Part shown: in pieces, positions 1 through 5,820 of the stretch
Numbering within the stretch: the stretch's first letter is position 1
Layout: each line of letters opens with the position of its first letter
Assembly (NCBI GenBank): GCA_036503065.1
Contig: DASXXM010000378.1
Span: 1 to 11,165, forward strand
Direction: 5' to 3'
Length of the DNA: 11,165 nucleotides
Origin: DATEPR01 sp036503065
GTDB lineage: Bacteria; Actinomycetota; Actinomycetes; Mycobacteriales; Pseudonocardiaceae
Position numbers and translations under genes: made by a program
The notes under the pieces: model-generated
What the model was told of the DNA's origin: nothing
The model's input: the letters and a program-made list of their open reading frames with translations, nothing else
The model's database searches: none

Positions 1-540
1 TTCGTAATAGCAGAAGAAGCCGGCCGGTACGCCACCGACGGCGCGCAGGGCATCGGTGCGCAGCAGGACCGCGCCGCCGCAGCAGCCGAACACTCCTGGT
101 GTCGGTGCGTCGGCGTCCCGGCCGTGGCCGTCGTCGGTCAGCCGGACTCCCGCCGACGTGACGTGCCCGTCCCGGTCGGTCAGGACGGCGCCCGCGGCAC
201 CGCAGCCGGGGTCGGCGTCCAGGGCGTCCTCGAGCTCGGCCAGCCAGGTCGGCGCCGGTTCCGCGTCGTCGTTCAGCCAGGCCACGTACGGGGTGCGGAC
301 CTGTTTCAGCGCGGCCGCGATGCCGCCCGCGTAGCCGCGGTTGCGGGACAGGCGCAGGACAGGAAGGCACCGTCGCGCGATCTTCGCCGCGGTGCCGTCG
401 GTGGAGGCGTTGTCCACTATCAGTGTCGAGTGTGGACGGTGCTGGTCGGCCAGGGCGTCCAGGCACGCGTCGATGTGGTCGCGGCCGCGCCAGGTCACTA
501 CTACGACGGTGCTGCGCACGCTGGACGCCGGGTCCGCCAT
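1..540 (-). CDS. Glycosyltransferase family 2, partial (C-terminus outside window)
   Basis: GT2 (GT-A fold) sugar transferase, probably acting at the cytoplasmic face of the membrane on a cell-envelope glycan. I translated the minus strand by hand from the ATG at 538-540, and 180 codons stay open to the window edge. The N-terminus has the GT2 strand STVVVVTWRGRD (about residues 10-21), then IVDNASTDGT, then SRNRGYAGG. WLNDDAEP near residue 90 is the DXD-like metal/nucleotide-binding site. The visible part ends in GVPAGFFCYYE, matching the FFxYxED element where the general base sits, so perhaps the last third is missing. The start is supported by a TAAGGT -10 hexamer ending 6 nt before it (see 547-552). 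It is divergent from the GT4 gene at 627 with an 86-bp gap. Its overall pattern resembles the WbbL-type gene at 3001, but acceptor and donor cannot be read from the sequence. Confidence 0.93.
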   Translation of the reverse strand, partial: MADPASSVRSTVVVVTWRGRDHIDACLDALADQHRPHSTLIVDNASTDGTAAKIARRCLPVLRLSRNRGYAGGIAAALKQVRTPYVAWLNDDAEPAPTWLAELEDALDADPGCGAAGAVLTDRDGHVTSAGVRLTDDGHGRDADAPTPGVFGCCGGAVLLRTDALRAVGGVPAGFFCYYE

Positions 541-546
541 CTGGCG

Positions 547-552
547 ACCTTA
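547..552 (-). promoter_or_regulatory. -10 hexamer for a likely leaderless transcript of the partial GT2 gene
   Basis: On the minus strand TAAGGT (TAnnnT consensus) is followed by exactly six bases and then the ATG of the GT2 gene. This spacing would put the transcription start on or next to the start codon, the standard geometry of leaderless actinobacterial mRNAs. I see no convincing -35 hexamer 16-19 bp upstream. The AAGG inside the box could also serve as a weak ribosome site, which is the main alternative reading. Confidence 0.5.
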
Positions 553-611
553 TCGGTGGTCGGGGTTTCGGTCCGGCCGGGCTGTCGCGCTGCCGATGGC
601 GGGCCGGTCGT

Positions 612-617
612 GGGAGG
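612..617 (+). promoter_or_regulatory. Shine-Dalgarno site that fixes the first GT4 start
   Basis: GGGAGG lies nine bases before the GTG at 627. It decides the start: the reading frame is open further upstream, but longer versions would run through the divergent gene and encode low-complexity Arg/Gly residues with no GT4 similarity. Confidence 0.75.
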
Positions 618-626
618 CTGGTCTTC

Positions 627-1763
627 GTGCCTGAGCTGGTGGTGCTGGTCGAACAGTTGCTGGCCCCGGTACCGGGTGGCACCGGCCGGTACACGCGGGA
701 GCTGGCATCGGCGCTGGCCGCGACCGCGCCCGCGGAGTGGATCGTGTCCAGCGCGGTGGCCCGGCACGCCGATCCGTCGGATGCCGTCATCCCGGGTGTG
801 GACGGACCGAAGGTGTTGCCGCTGCCGCCAAGGGCGCTCACCTACGCCTGGGAGCACGGGTGGTGGTTCTGGCCGGGCGGCGACGCCGTGCACGCGCCGA
901 CTCCGTTGGCGCCCGCCCGCGCCAAGCGTGGGCGGGGGCTGGTGGTCACCGTGCACGACACGGTGCCGTGGACCCATCCGGACACGCTCACCCGACGCGG
1001 GGCGCACTGGCATCGCAAGGTCATCAGCCGCGCCATGTACCAGGCCGACGCGATCATCGTGCCCACGTCGGCGGTGGCGGCCGAACTCACCCAGCACGCG
1101 CCGGGCACCGCCAGGGTGCACGTGATCGGCCACGGCGTGCCCGCTGTCCTGGCCGAGCCGCCGGACCGGGACGCGAGCTTCCGCATCCGCGGCCGGTTGA
1201 ACCTGCCCGATCGCTACCTGCTCGCGGTCGGCACGGTGGAACCGCGCAAGGGCCTCGACGTGCTGGTCGACGCGCTGTCCCGGCCGATGGCGCCGGAGTT
1301 GCCGCTCGTGGTGGCCGGGCCGCCGGGGTGGGGTGGGGTCGACCTCGCGGACCTGGCGCGCAGGCGCGGGCTGCCGCCAGAGCGACTGATCCTGCTGGGC
1401 AAGGTGAGCGACGCCGAGTTGGCCGTCCTGCTGCACGGCGCCGCCGCGCTCGTGGTGCCGAGCCTGGCGGAGGGGTTCGGGTTGCCGCTGTTGGAGGCCA
1501 TGGCCGTCGGGATTCCGGTGGTGCACTCGGACGCGCCTGCCCTGATCGAGGTGGCCGCGGGCGCGGGCTTCCTGGCCCGGCGGCAGGACCCGGTCGCGCT
1601 GGCCGGCGCGTTGCGCAACGTGTTCGCCGACCCGGCGCGGACCCAGGCCAAAGTGGCCGCCGCCCAGCGGCGAGCGGCTGCCTACACGTGGGAGCGCGCC
1701 GCCCAACTGGTCTGGAATGTGCATTTGGAACTACATCAGAACCGGCTTATCGGACTGCTCTGA
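627..1763 (+). CDS. Glycosyltransferase family 4 (GT-B), mannosyltransferase-like
   Basis: A 378-aa retaining GT-B glycosyltransferase that transfers a sugar from a nucleotide donor, often GDP-mannose in this family. The N-terminal domain opens with a glycine-rich acceptor-side loop (PVPGGTGRYTREL, about residues 14-26) and contains VVTVHDTVPW. The C-terminal donor-binding domain has GTVEPRKG at residues 202-209 and the EX7E motif with E282 and E290 (EGFGLPLLE), followed by GIPVVHSDAPALIEV. Length is normal for GT4 and no signal peptide is seen. The GTG start at 627 is chosen for the GGGAGG before it. The gene runs in the same direction as the GT4 at 1842 and wbbL, and is divergent from the partial GT2. 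Proximity to manB suggests a GDP-mannose donor, but that is inference and the acceptor is unknown. Confidence 0.92.
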   Translation: MPELVVLVEQLLAPVPGGTGRYTRELASALAATAPAEWIVSSAVARHADPSDAVIPGVDGPKVLPLPPRALTYAWEHGWWFWPGGDAVHAPTPLAPARAKRGRGLVVTVHDTVPWTHPDTLTRRGAHWHRKVISRAMYQADAIIVPTSAVAAELTQHAPGTARVHVIGHGVPAVLAEPPDRDASFRIRGRLNLPDRYLLAVGTVEPRKGLDVLVDALSRPMAPELPLVVAGPPGWGGVDLADLARRRGLPPERLILLGKVSDAELAVLLHGAAALVVPSLAEGFGLPLLEAMAVGIPVVHSDAPALIEVAAGAGFLARRQDPVALAGALRNVFADPARTQAKVAAAQRRAAAYTWERAAQLVWNVHLELHQNRLIGLL

Positions 1764-1829
1764 GCCCACCTGACAGCAAGTTGCCGGGCCCGATTGTCCG
1801 TTCCCCCACGCCACCGCGCGTGCCGGCCG

Positions 1830-1835
1830 TAGGCT
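1830..1835 (+). promoter_or_regulatory. -10 hexamer for a likely leaderless transcript of the second GT4
   Basis: TAGGCT matches the actinobacterial TAnnnT -10 element and is followed by six bases and the GTG at 1842. There is no Shine-Dalgarno sequence between box and start, which supports leaderless translation. TTGTCC at 1795-1800 is too far (29 bp) to be the matching -35. The rest of the 78-bp gap (1764-1841) shows only a short CGGGCCCG palindrome and no convincing terminator. Confidence 0.5.
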
Positions 1836-1841
1836 GCCTCC

Positions 1842-3008
1842 GTGTTCCACGCCGAACCCAGCGTGCTGCTCGACGCGACCGCGGTGCCCGCCGATCGGGG
1901 CGGCGTCGGTCGGTACGTCGACTCGCTGGCGGCCGCCCTGGACGCGGCGGACACCAGGCTGAGCGTGGTCTGCCAGCCGCGGGACGCCGAGCTCTACCAC
2001 GGCCTGGCCCCGCACTCCCGGATCGTGCCGGCCAACGAGGCGGTCGCGACCCGGACGGCCCGGCTGACCTGGGAACAGACCACGTTGCCCCGGCTGGTGC
2101 GCCGCCTCGGCGTCGACGTGCTGCACTCGCCGCACTACACCGCGCCGCTCGCCGTGCCGGCCGCGTCGGTCGTCACCCTGCACGACGCCACGTTCTTCAC
2201 CGACGCCGTACTGCACTCGTCGGTGAAGGCCCGGTTCTTCCGTGCCTGGACCAGGGCGTCGCTGCGCCGGGCGGAACTGTGCGTCGTGCCGAGCCAGGCG
2301 ACGGCCGCCGAACTGGTTCGGGTCGCGGCCGCCGATCCGCGCGTGCTGCACGTAGTGCCGCACGGTGTGGACACCGAATGGCTGCATCCGCCGACCGCGG
2401 CACAGGTGCGGGTCGTGCGCGACGGACTCGGCCTCGGCACCACCGACTACGTGGCGTTTCTCGGCGCGCTGGAGCCACGCAAGAACGTGCCGGCGCTGAT
2501 CCGCGGCTTCGCCCAGGCGTGCGTCGGCAGGCCGGATCCGCCCGCGCTGGTGCTGGCCGGACAGCCGGGCTGGGACGGCCAGGTGGAGCGGGCGCTGGAC
2601 GCGGTCCCGCGGCGGCTGCGGGTGATCCGGGCCGGCTACCTGCCCTTCGAGTGGCTGGCCGGTTTCCTTGGCGGCGCGCTGCTCGTCGCGTACCCGAGCC
2701 TCGGTGAGGGCTTCGGACTGCCGGTGCTGGAGGCGATGGCGACCGGCGCGGCCGTGCTGACCACCCGCCGCCTGAGCCTGCCGGAGGTCGGCGGTGACGC
2801 GGTCGCGTACTGCGGCGTCGGGGCGGGCGACATCGCGGCGGCGCTCACGGAGCTGTTCGACGACCCGGCCCGCCGGTTCGACCTCGCGTCCGCGGCGCAG
2901 CTCCGCTCCAAGGAGTTCACCTGGGCCGGCAGCGCGGAACGGCACCGCGAGGCCTACCGGCGTGCCGCGCTCCTGCACCGGAGGGGCAAGATGGGTCGCC
3001 GTGACTGA
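1842..3008 (+). CDS. Glycosyltransferase family 4 (GT-B), second copy
   Basis: A 388-aa GT4 enzyme of the same type as the gene at 627. It has the glycine loop RGGVGRYVDSLAAAL near residue 24, VVTLHDATFF, HGVDTEWLHP, the donor-site segment GALEPRKN (208-215) and the EX7E motif with E289 and E297 in EGFGLPVLE, followed by GAAVLTTRRLSLPEVGG. The two proteins share motif order and several near-identical segments, so they look like diverged tandem paralogues. GTG at 1842 is the first start available in this frame. It has no Shine-Dalgarno sequence but a -10 box sits 6 nt upstream. The 3' end overlaps the start of wbbL by 8 bp (3001-3008), so the two are probably translated from one message. Donor and acceptor are unknown; GDP-mannose is a reasonable guess from manB nearby. 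Confidence 0.92.
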   Translation: MFHAEPSVLLDATAVPADRGGVGRYVDSLAAALDAADTRLSVVCQPRDAELYHGLAPHSRIVPANEAVATRTARLTWEQTTLPRLVRRLGVDVLHSPHYTAPLAVPAASVVTLHDATFFTDAVLHSSVKARFFRAWTRASLRRAELCVVPSQATAAELVRVAAADPRVLHVVPHGVDTEWLHPPTAAQVRVVRDGLGLGTTDYVAFLGALEPRKNVPALIRGFAQACVGRPDPPALVLAGQPGWDGQVERALDAVPRRLRVIRAGYLPFEWLAGFLGGALLVAYPSLGEGFGLPVLEAMATGAAVLTTRRLSLPEVGGDAVAYCGVGAGDIAAALTELFDDPARRFDLASAAQLRSKEFTWAGSAERHREAYRRAALLHRRGKMGRRD

Positions 3009-3849
3009 GCTTCTCGGCGTGGTGGCCGTGACGTATTCCCCCGGCGAGACCATCGAGCGGTTCCTGGACAGCCTCGCCAAGGCCACCACCCGCCCGGTGC
3101 AGGTCGTGCTCGCCGACAACGAATCCACCGACGGCGCCCCGGAACGAGCGGCCGCGACCCGGCCGAACGTGCGCTTCGTCCCGACCGGCGGCAACCTCGG
3201 CTACGGCGGCGGCGCCAACCGCGGTGTCGCCGCGTTGCCACCCGAGATCGAGTGGGTCGTGGTGGCCAACCCGGACATCGAGTGGGGCCCCGATTCGATC
3301 GACACGCTGCTGGACGCGGCCGCGCGCTGGCCGCGCGGCGGCGCGTTCGGCCCGCTGATCCGGGAGCCCAACGGCAAGCTCTACCCGTCGGCCCGGCTGC
3401 TGCCCTCGCTCGGCCGCGGGATCGGCCACGCCACGCTGGGCCGGGTGTGGCCGGGCAACCCGTGGACCCGCGCCTACCGCCAGTCCGACAGCGGGGTCAC
3501 CGAGCGCACCGCGGGTTGGCTGTCCGGGTCGTGCCTGCTGCTGCGGCGCGCCGCGTTCGACGCCGTGCACGGCTTCGACGAGCGCTACTTCATGTACTTC
3601 GAGGACGTCGACCTCGGTGATCGGATCGGCCGGGCCGGCTGGCAGAACGTCTACGTGCCAACGGCCGCCGTGATGCACATCGGCGGCCACGCGACGTCCC
3701 GGCTGGCCGCGGACATGCTGGCGGCGCACCACCGCAGTGCCTACCGGTACCTGGCCGACCGGCACCGCGGACCGCAGTGGACGCCGGTGCTGGCCGCGAT
3801 CAAGGCCGCGCTGGCGGTACGCCTGAAACTCGAGACGCGCCGCGGCTGA
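3001..3849 (+). CDS. wbbL: WbbL-type decaprenyl-PP-GlcNAc rhamnosyltransferase (GT2)
   Basis: A 282-aa inverting GT2 enzyme. WbbL transfers L-rhamnose from dTDP-rhamnose to decaprenyl-diphosphate-GlcNAc at the inner membrane face, completing the linker that joins arabinogalactan to peptidoglycan in mycobacteria. The N-terminus is GVVAVTYSPG, then LADNESTDG (37-45) and TGGNLGYGGGANR. NPD (90-92) is the DXD-equivalent. GWLSGSCLLLRRAAF and FDERYFMYFEDVDLGDR (E201, D202, D204) carry the catalytic and acceptor-site residues. These blocks match my memory of M. tuberculosis WbbL almost word for word, and the neighbour manB matches too. The GTG at 3001 is chosen because the protein starts like WbbL. 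A GGAGGGG lies upstream at 2980-2986 with rather long spacing (14 nt), inside the preceding gene, whose stop it overlaps. The alternative is another rhamnosyltransferase of the same clade. Confidence 0.9.
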   Translation: MTELLGVVAVTYSPGETIERFLDSLAKATTRPVQVVLADNESTDGAPERAAATRPNVRFVPTGGNLGYGGGANRGVAALPPEIEWVVVANPDIEWGPDSIDTLLDAAARWPRGGAFGPLIREPNGKLYPSARLLPSLGRGIGHATLGRVWPGNPWTRAYRQSDSGVTERTAGWLSGSCLLLRRAAFDAVHGFDERYFMYFEDVDLGDRIGRAGWQNVYVPTAAVMHIGGHATSRLAADMLAAHHRSAYRYLADRHRGPQWTPVLAAIKAALAVRLKLETRRG

Positions 3850-3854
3850 TGGCG

Positions 3855-4202
3855 TCAGTTGCCGTCGAGGCGGCGGGACAGCAGGCTGCGCTGCGGGCTC
3901 GGCTGCTGCATGGTGGGCACCAGACCGTCCACCGGCCGGGACGCTTCCTCGTACTCGGGATAGTGCGGTTCCACCGGGTACTGCGGTTCCATGGGGCGGG
4001 TCTGCTCGTAGACCTGGGTGATCTCGTCGCGTGCGATCACCATCGTGTTGTCGGCGCTGTCGGCGGCCGCGATCACCGAGCGGGGGATCTGCAGGGTGCT
4101 GGCCGCGTCCATCGGTGAGATCGCGTCGTCCGGGGTGACCACGAACGCGCCGCGGGCTCGTGCGCGGGCCAGTGCCGCGTCCGCCCGTTCGCGGGGGTCC
4201 AT
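3855..4202 (-). CDS. Uncharacterised 115-aa actinobacterial protein
   Basis: I do not recognise a named family. The protein is soluble-looking, with no membrane segment or signal peptide. Its N-terminal third is a charged, probably helical Ala/Arg segment (MDPRERADAALARARARGA). The middle, FVVTPDDAISPMDAASTLQIPRSVIAAAD (residues 20-48), looks like the folded core. The acidic C-terminal part has a tandem PxEPxYP repeat (PMEPQYP then PVEPHYP), and the tail ends SLLSRRLDGN. The ATG at 4202 has a strong GGGGAGG at 4210-4216 with a 7-nt spacer, so the start is firm and longer versions reaching 4334 are unlikely. It converges on wbbL, with only 5 bp between the stops. Its upstream region has a candidate promoter and three hairpins. 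The position beside wbbL suggests an envelope link, but that is only a guess. Confidence 0.82.
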   Translation of the reverse strand: MDPRERADAALARARARGAFVVTPDDAISPMDAASTLQIPRSVIAAADSADNTMVIARDEITQVYEQTRPMEPQYPVEPHYPEYEEASRPVDGLVPTMQQPSPQRSLLSRRLDGN

Positions 4203-4222
4203 GCCTCGACCTCCCCTGCGTC

Positions 4223-4243
4223 CGGTGCTGGCTGGCAGCACCG
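4223..4243. repeat. Inverted repeat, 8-bp stem, 5-nt loop
   Basis: CGGTGCTG (4223-4230) and CAGCACCG (4236-4243) form a perfect stem around GCTGG. It lies 6 bp upstream of the Shine-Dalgarno sequence of the minus-strand unknown gene, so in its transcript it would be the hairpin next to the ribosome site. No U-run follows on either strand, so it is not a classical intrinsic terminator. Confidence 0.6.
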
Positions 4244-4258
4244 CCGTCCGACCGTTGC

Positions 4259-4280
4259 TCGCCGGCCGGCCCGCCGGCGA
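4259..4280. repeat. Inverted repeat, 8-bp stem, 6-nt loop
   Basis: TCGCCGGC (4259-4266) and GCCGGCGA (4273-4280) pair perfectly. This is the second of three hairpins in the upstream region of the unknown minus-strand gene. CCGGC-rich palindromes arise easily in such high-GC DNA, so the signal is the clustering rather than this copy alone. Confidence 0.5.
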
Positions 4281-4306
4281 TCCCACACCACTGCCCTCGC
4301 GGGTCC

Positions 4307-4329
4307 GGCGCCCGGGTGACCAGGCGCCC
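4307..4329. repeat. Repeated GGCGCCC, direct and partly inverted
   Basis: GGCGCCC occurs at 4307-4313 and again at 4323-4329, separated by nine bases. Because GGCGCC is self-complementary, the pair can also fold as a 6-bp hairpin. It could be part of the structured leader of the minus-strand gene, an operator-like site, or a subterminal palindrome of the tnpB element's left end. The sequence does not decide between these. Confidence 0.4.
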
Positions 4330-4333
4330 TGCA

Positions 4334-4362
4334 AGACTATTCCTTTCGTGCCGTGCCGTCAG
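4334..4362 (-). promoter_or_regulatory. Candidate sigma-70-type promoter for the unknown gene
   Basis: Reading the minus strand, CTGACG (4357-4362) is followed by 17 bases and TAGTCT (4334-4339). Both resemble actinomycete -35 TTGAC- and -10 TAnnnT elements at optimal spacing. Transcription would start near 4327 and give a 5' leader of about 125 nt containing the hairpins at 4259-4280 and 4223-4243. Since the tnpB insertion lies immediately beside it, part of this promoter might derive from the element. Confidence 0.35.
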
Positions 4363-4382
4363 CTCAGGAGGCGTGATCGGGG

Positions 4383-5792
4383 GTGAAGGTCACCAGGATC
4401 GCGTATTCGAAGAACCTCAACGCGGGCAAGTGGGCCGAGCTCACCGAGCAGGCGGCACGTCTGGGCAGGGTACGGGCGTTGGTGTGGGACCGCTGCGGGT
4501 CGATGGCCGGGGTGGGTGTGTCGGACCGGCAGGTAAGGGACGCGTGGATGGCTGATGGCACCGCCGGCACGTTCGCGGTGTTGGCCAACGCGTGGAAAGA
4601 GACCGTGCGGGACGCTGTCGCCGACATCCGGGCCAACCGTGAAGCCGCGAAGGTCCCGGTCCGGCGGTGGATCAACCGCACCATCCTGGCTGAGGACGAG
4701 CGGAAGCACCTGTACACAATGCTCAAGCGGGATCGGTGGGTTGGTGAGCCACGGCTGTGCAGATTGATGCGGAAACATTGGCGGCGGGGCCGCAACCACA
4801 CCGGCAACCAGATCGTCATCCGCTCCGACAACGTCCGCACATTCGCTCTCGCTGATGGCGGGAACGTGTGGCTCGCGGTGCCTGGCCTGAAACCCCGCAC
4901 CAGTGTGGCGGTGCCGTTGAACACCACCCAGCCCCCGACCGGAACAGTGCGACTGGTCCTGCGAGGTGGCCGGGTCGAGGTGCATTACCAGATCGACGAT
5001 CAAGCCCTGAAGTCCGCACACAAGCCGTGCGGTGGCCAAGAGGTCGGTGTGGACAAGGGCTACACAGAGGTAGTGACCGACTCCGATGGTGTTCACCACG
5101 GCCTCGAGTTGGGTGAGCTGCTGCGCACCCGCTCCGATGTGCTCAAGGCCCGCAACGCCGCACGGGCGAAGCTCCGATCGGTCGCCAATCAGGCCGCCCA
5201 ACGGGGCCAGCACACCAAAGCCGCCCGTATCCGAGCCAGCAACTTGGGCACGGTGAAGAAGTACCGGCAAGAGCAGCAGTGGAAACGCCAGGTGCGAGAT
5301 GTCACCTACCGGGCCGTGCACCGAGTGGCCGACAAAGCCAAGGTAATCGTCGCTGAGGACCTGACTCGCCCCTTCACCAGCCGGAGGAGGCTGGGTCGCA
5401 ACACCAACCGGCGGTTGGCGGCTTGGACCAAAGGCGTCACCGCGCAAGCACTCACACACGTGTCGGAACGCAGAGGTTCTGCGTTGCGGCTGGTCAACGC
5501 GGCCTACACCTCGCAAGTCATCCCTGGCGCCAACTCCCTTGGGGAACGTGCCGGGGATCGGCTTCACTGCACATCGTGCGGGGTCGTGTGGGACGCCGAC
5601 CATGCCGCCGCGATCAACATCCTGGAAAGAGCCGCCGATCCCGACATCGGCCTGTACACCCCGCACACGCGGGTCAAGCAGATCATCCAGGAACGAGGTC
5701 GCCACCGGTCCAGACTGCCGGACCAGGACTCCAGCACCCATGGTTCATGCAGGTGCGGAGAGCGAATGATCCAGACCAACGGTCAGCAATGA
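4383..5792 (+). CDS. tnpB: IS200/IS605-type TnpB, RNA-guided RuvC nuclease
   Basis: A 469-aa TnpB. These nucleases use an omega RNA from the element's right end to cut DNA next to a short target-adjacent motif, helping the transposon persist. They are ancestors of Cas12. RuvC residues are intact: D224 in VGVDKGY, E325 in VIVAEDLT, and D406 in WDADHAAAINIL. The zinc ribbon is only half present: C396 and C399 (HCTSCG) remain, while the usual first CxxC after YTSQ is VIPG (379-382). The protein is somewhat longer than the usual roughly 400 aa, and the last ~50 residues lie over RNA-like hairpins. The GTG at 4383 follows CAGGAGG (4365-4371) by 11 nt. G+C is lower than in the flanks: row 5221-5280 has 37 of 60 G/C, against 49 of 60 in row 3301-3360. 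No TnpA is present, so any movement would need a transposase in trans. Confidence 0.9.
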   Translation: MKVTRIAYSKNLNAGKWAELTEQAARLGRVRALVWDRCGSMAGVGVSDRQVRDAWMADGTAGTFAVLANAWKETVRDAVADIRANREAAKVPVRRWINRTILAEDERKHLYTMLKRDRWVGEPRLCRLMRKHWRRGRNHTGNQIVIRSDNVRTFALADGGNVWLAVPGLKPRTSVAVPLNTTQPPTGTVRLVLRGGRVEVHYQIDDQALKSAHKPCGGQEVGVDKGYTEVVTDSDGVHHGLELGELLRTRSDVLKARNAARAKLRSVANQAAQRGQHTKAARIRASNLGTVKKYRQEQQWKRQVRDVTYRAVHRVADKAKVIVAEDLTRPFTSRRRLGRNTNRRLAAWTKGVTAQALTHVSERRGSALRLVNAAYTSQVIPGANSLGERAGDRLHCTSCGVVWDADHAAAINILERAADPDIGLYTPHTRVKQIIQERGRHRSRLPDQDSSTHGSCRCGERMIQTNGQQ

Positions 5793-5797
5793 CCACG
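5655..5797 (+). ncRNA. Candidate omega RNA (TnpB guide scaffold) overlapping tnpB 3' end
   Basis: Four successive hairpins occupy the last part of tnpB. These are CCCGC/GCGGG around ACAC (5660-5673), GGTCC/GGACC (5707-5724), GCACC plus CATG pairing with CATG plus GGTGC with a 2-nt bulge (5734-5756), and GGTCA/TGACC around a GCAA tetraloop (5781-5794). TnpB omega RNAs are known to overlap the tnpB 3' end and to run through the element's right end into flanking DNA, which supplies the guide. The coding region here continues past the RuvC-III motif into this structured stretch, as expected. Exact ends are guesses. If the scaffold ends near 5795, the guide would be the roughly 20 bases before manB. 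Confidence 0.45.
5781..5794 (+). repeat. Perfect hairpin with GNRA loop at the tnpB stop codon
   Basis: GGTCA (5781-5785) and TGACC (5790-5794) enclose GCAA, a GNRA-type tetraloop. The tnpB stop TGA (5790-5792) is inside the right arm. It may be the subterminal palindrome of the right end or the last omega RNA hairpin. GACC at 5774-5777 can pair with the same GGTC, giving an alternative fold. No U-run follows, so it is not an intrinsic terminator. Confidence 0.55.
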
Positions 5798-5820
5798 GAA
5801 ATGGAAGCAGGATATCTGGC

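Noticed and set aside
423..626. N-terminal extension of the first GT4 from an upstream GTG
   Set aside because: It would overlap the divergent GT2 coding region and adds no GT4 sequence; GTG at 627 has a good ribosome site.
501..1724. A 407-codon open frame antisense to the first GT4 gene
   Set aside because: Arg/Gly/His-rich, no domain, a shadow of high-GC codon use opposite a clear GT4 gene.
1779..1795. CGGGCCCG palindrome as terminator after the first GT4
   Set aside because: Short stem with no loop space and no U-run.
2794..3000. Longer start for wbbL inside the preceding gene
   Set aside because: The extra residues are the out-of-frame reading of the GT4 C-terminus; WbbL similarity begins at 3001.
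1731..3194. A 487-codon open frame antisense to the second GT4 and wbbL
   Set aside because: Low complexity and no recognisable motif; it spans two real genes on the other strand.
4307..4329. GGCGCCC direct repeats as a target-site duplication of the tnpB element
   Set aside because: IS200/IS605 elements do not duplicate their target, and both copies lie on the same side of tnpB.
4316..4343. Forward promoter GTGACC-N16-TATTCC for tnpB
   Set aside because: Both hexamers are poor matches, and the minus-strand reading of the same DNA is a better promoter.
4359..5741. A 460-codon open frame antisense to tnpB
   Set aside because: tnpB has intact RuvC motifs in the forward frame. The antisense product resembles nothing I know and arises from codon bias.
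4383..5792. tnpB as a nuclease-dead regulator or a Cas12 protein
   Set aside because: D224, E325 and D406 are present, there is no CRISPR array, and the size fits TnpB.
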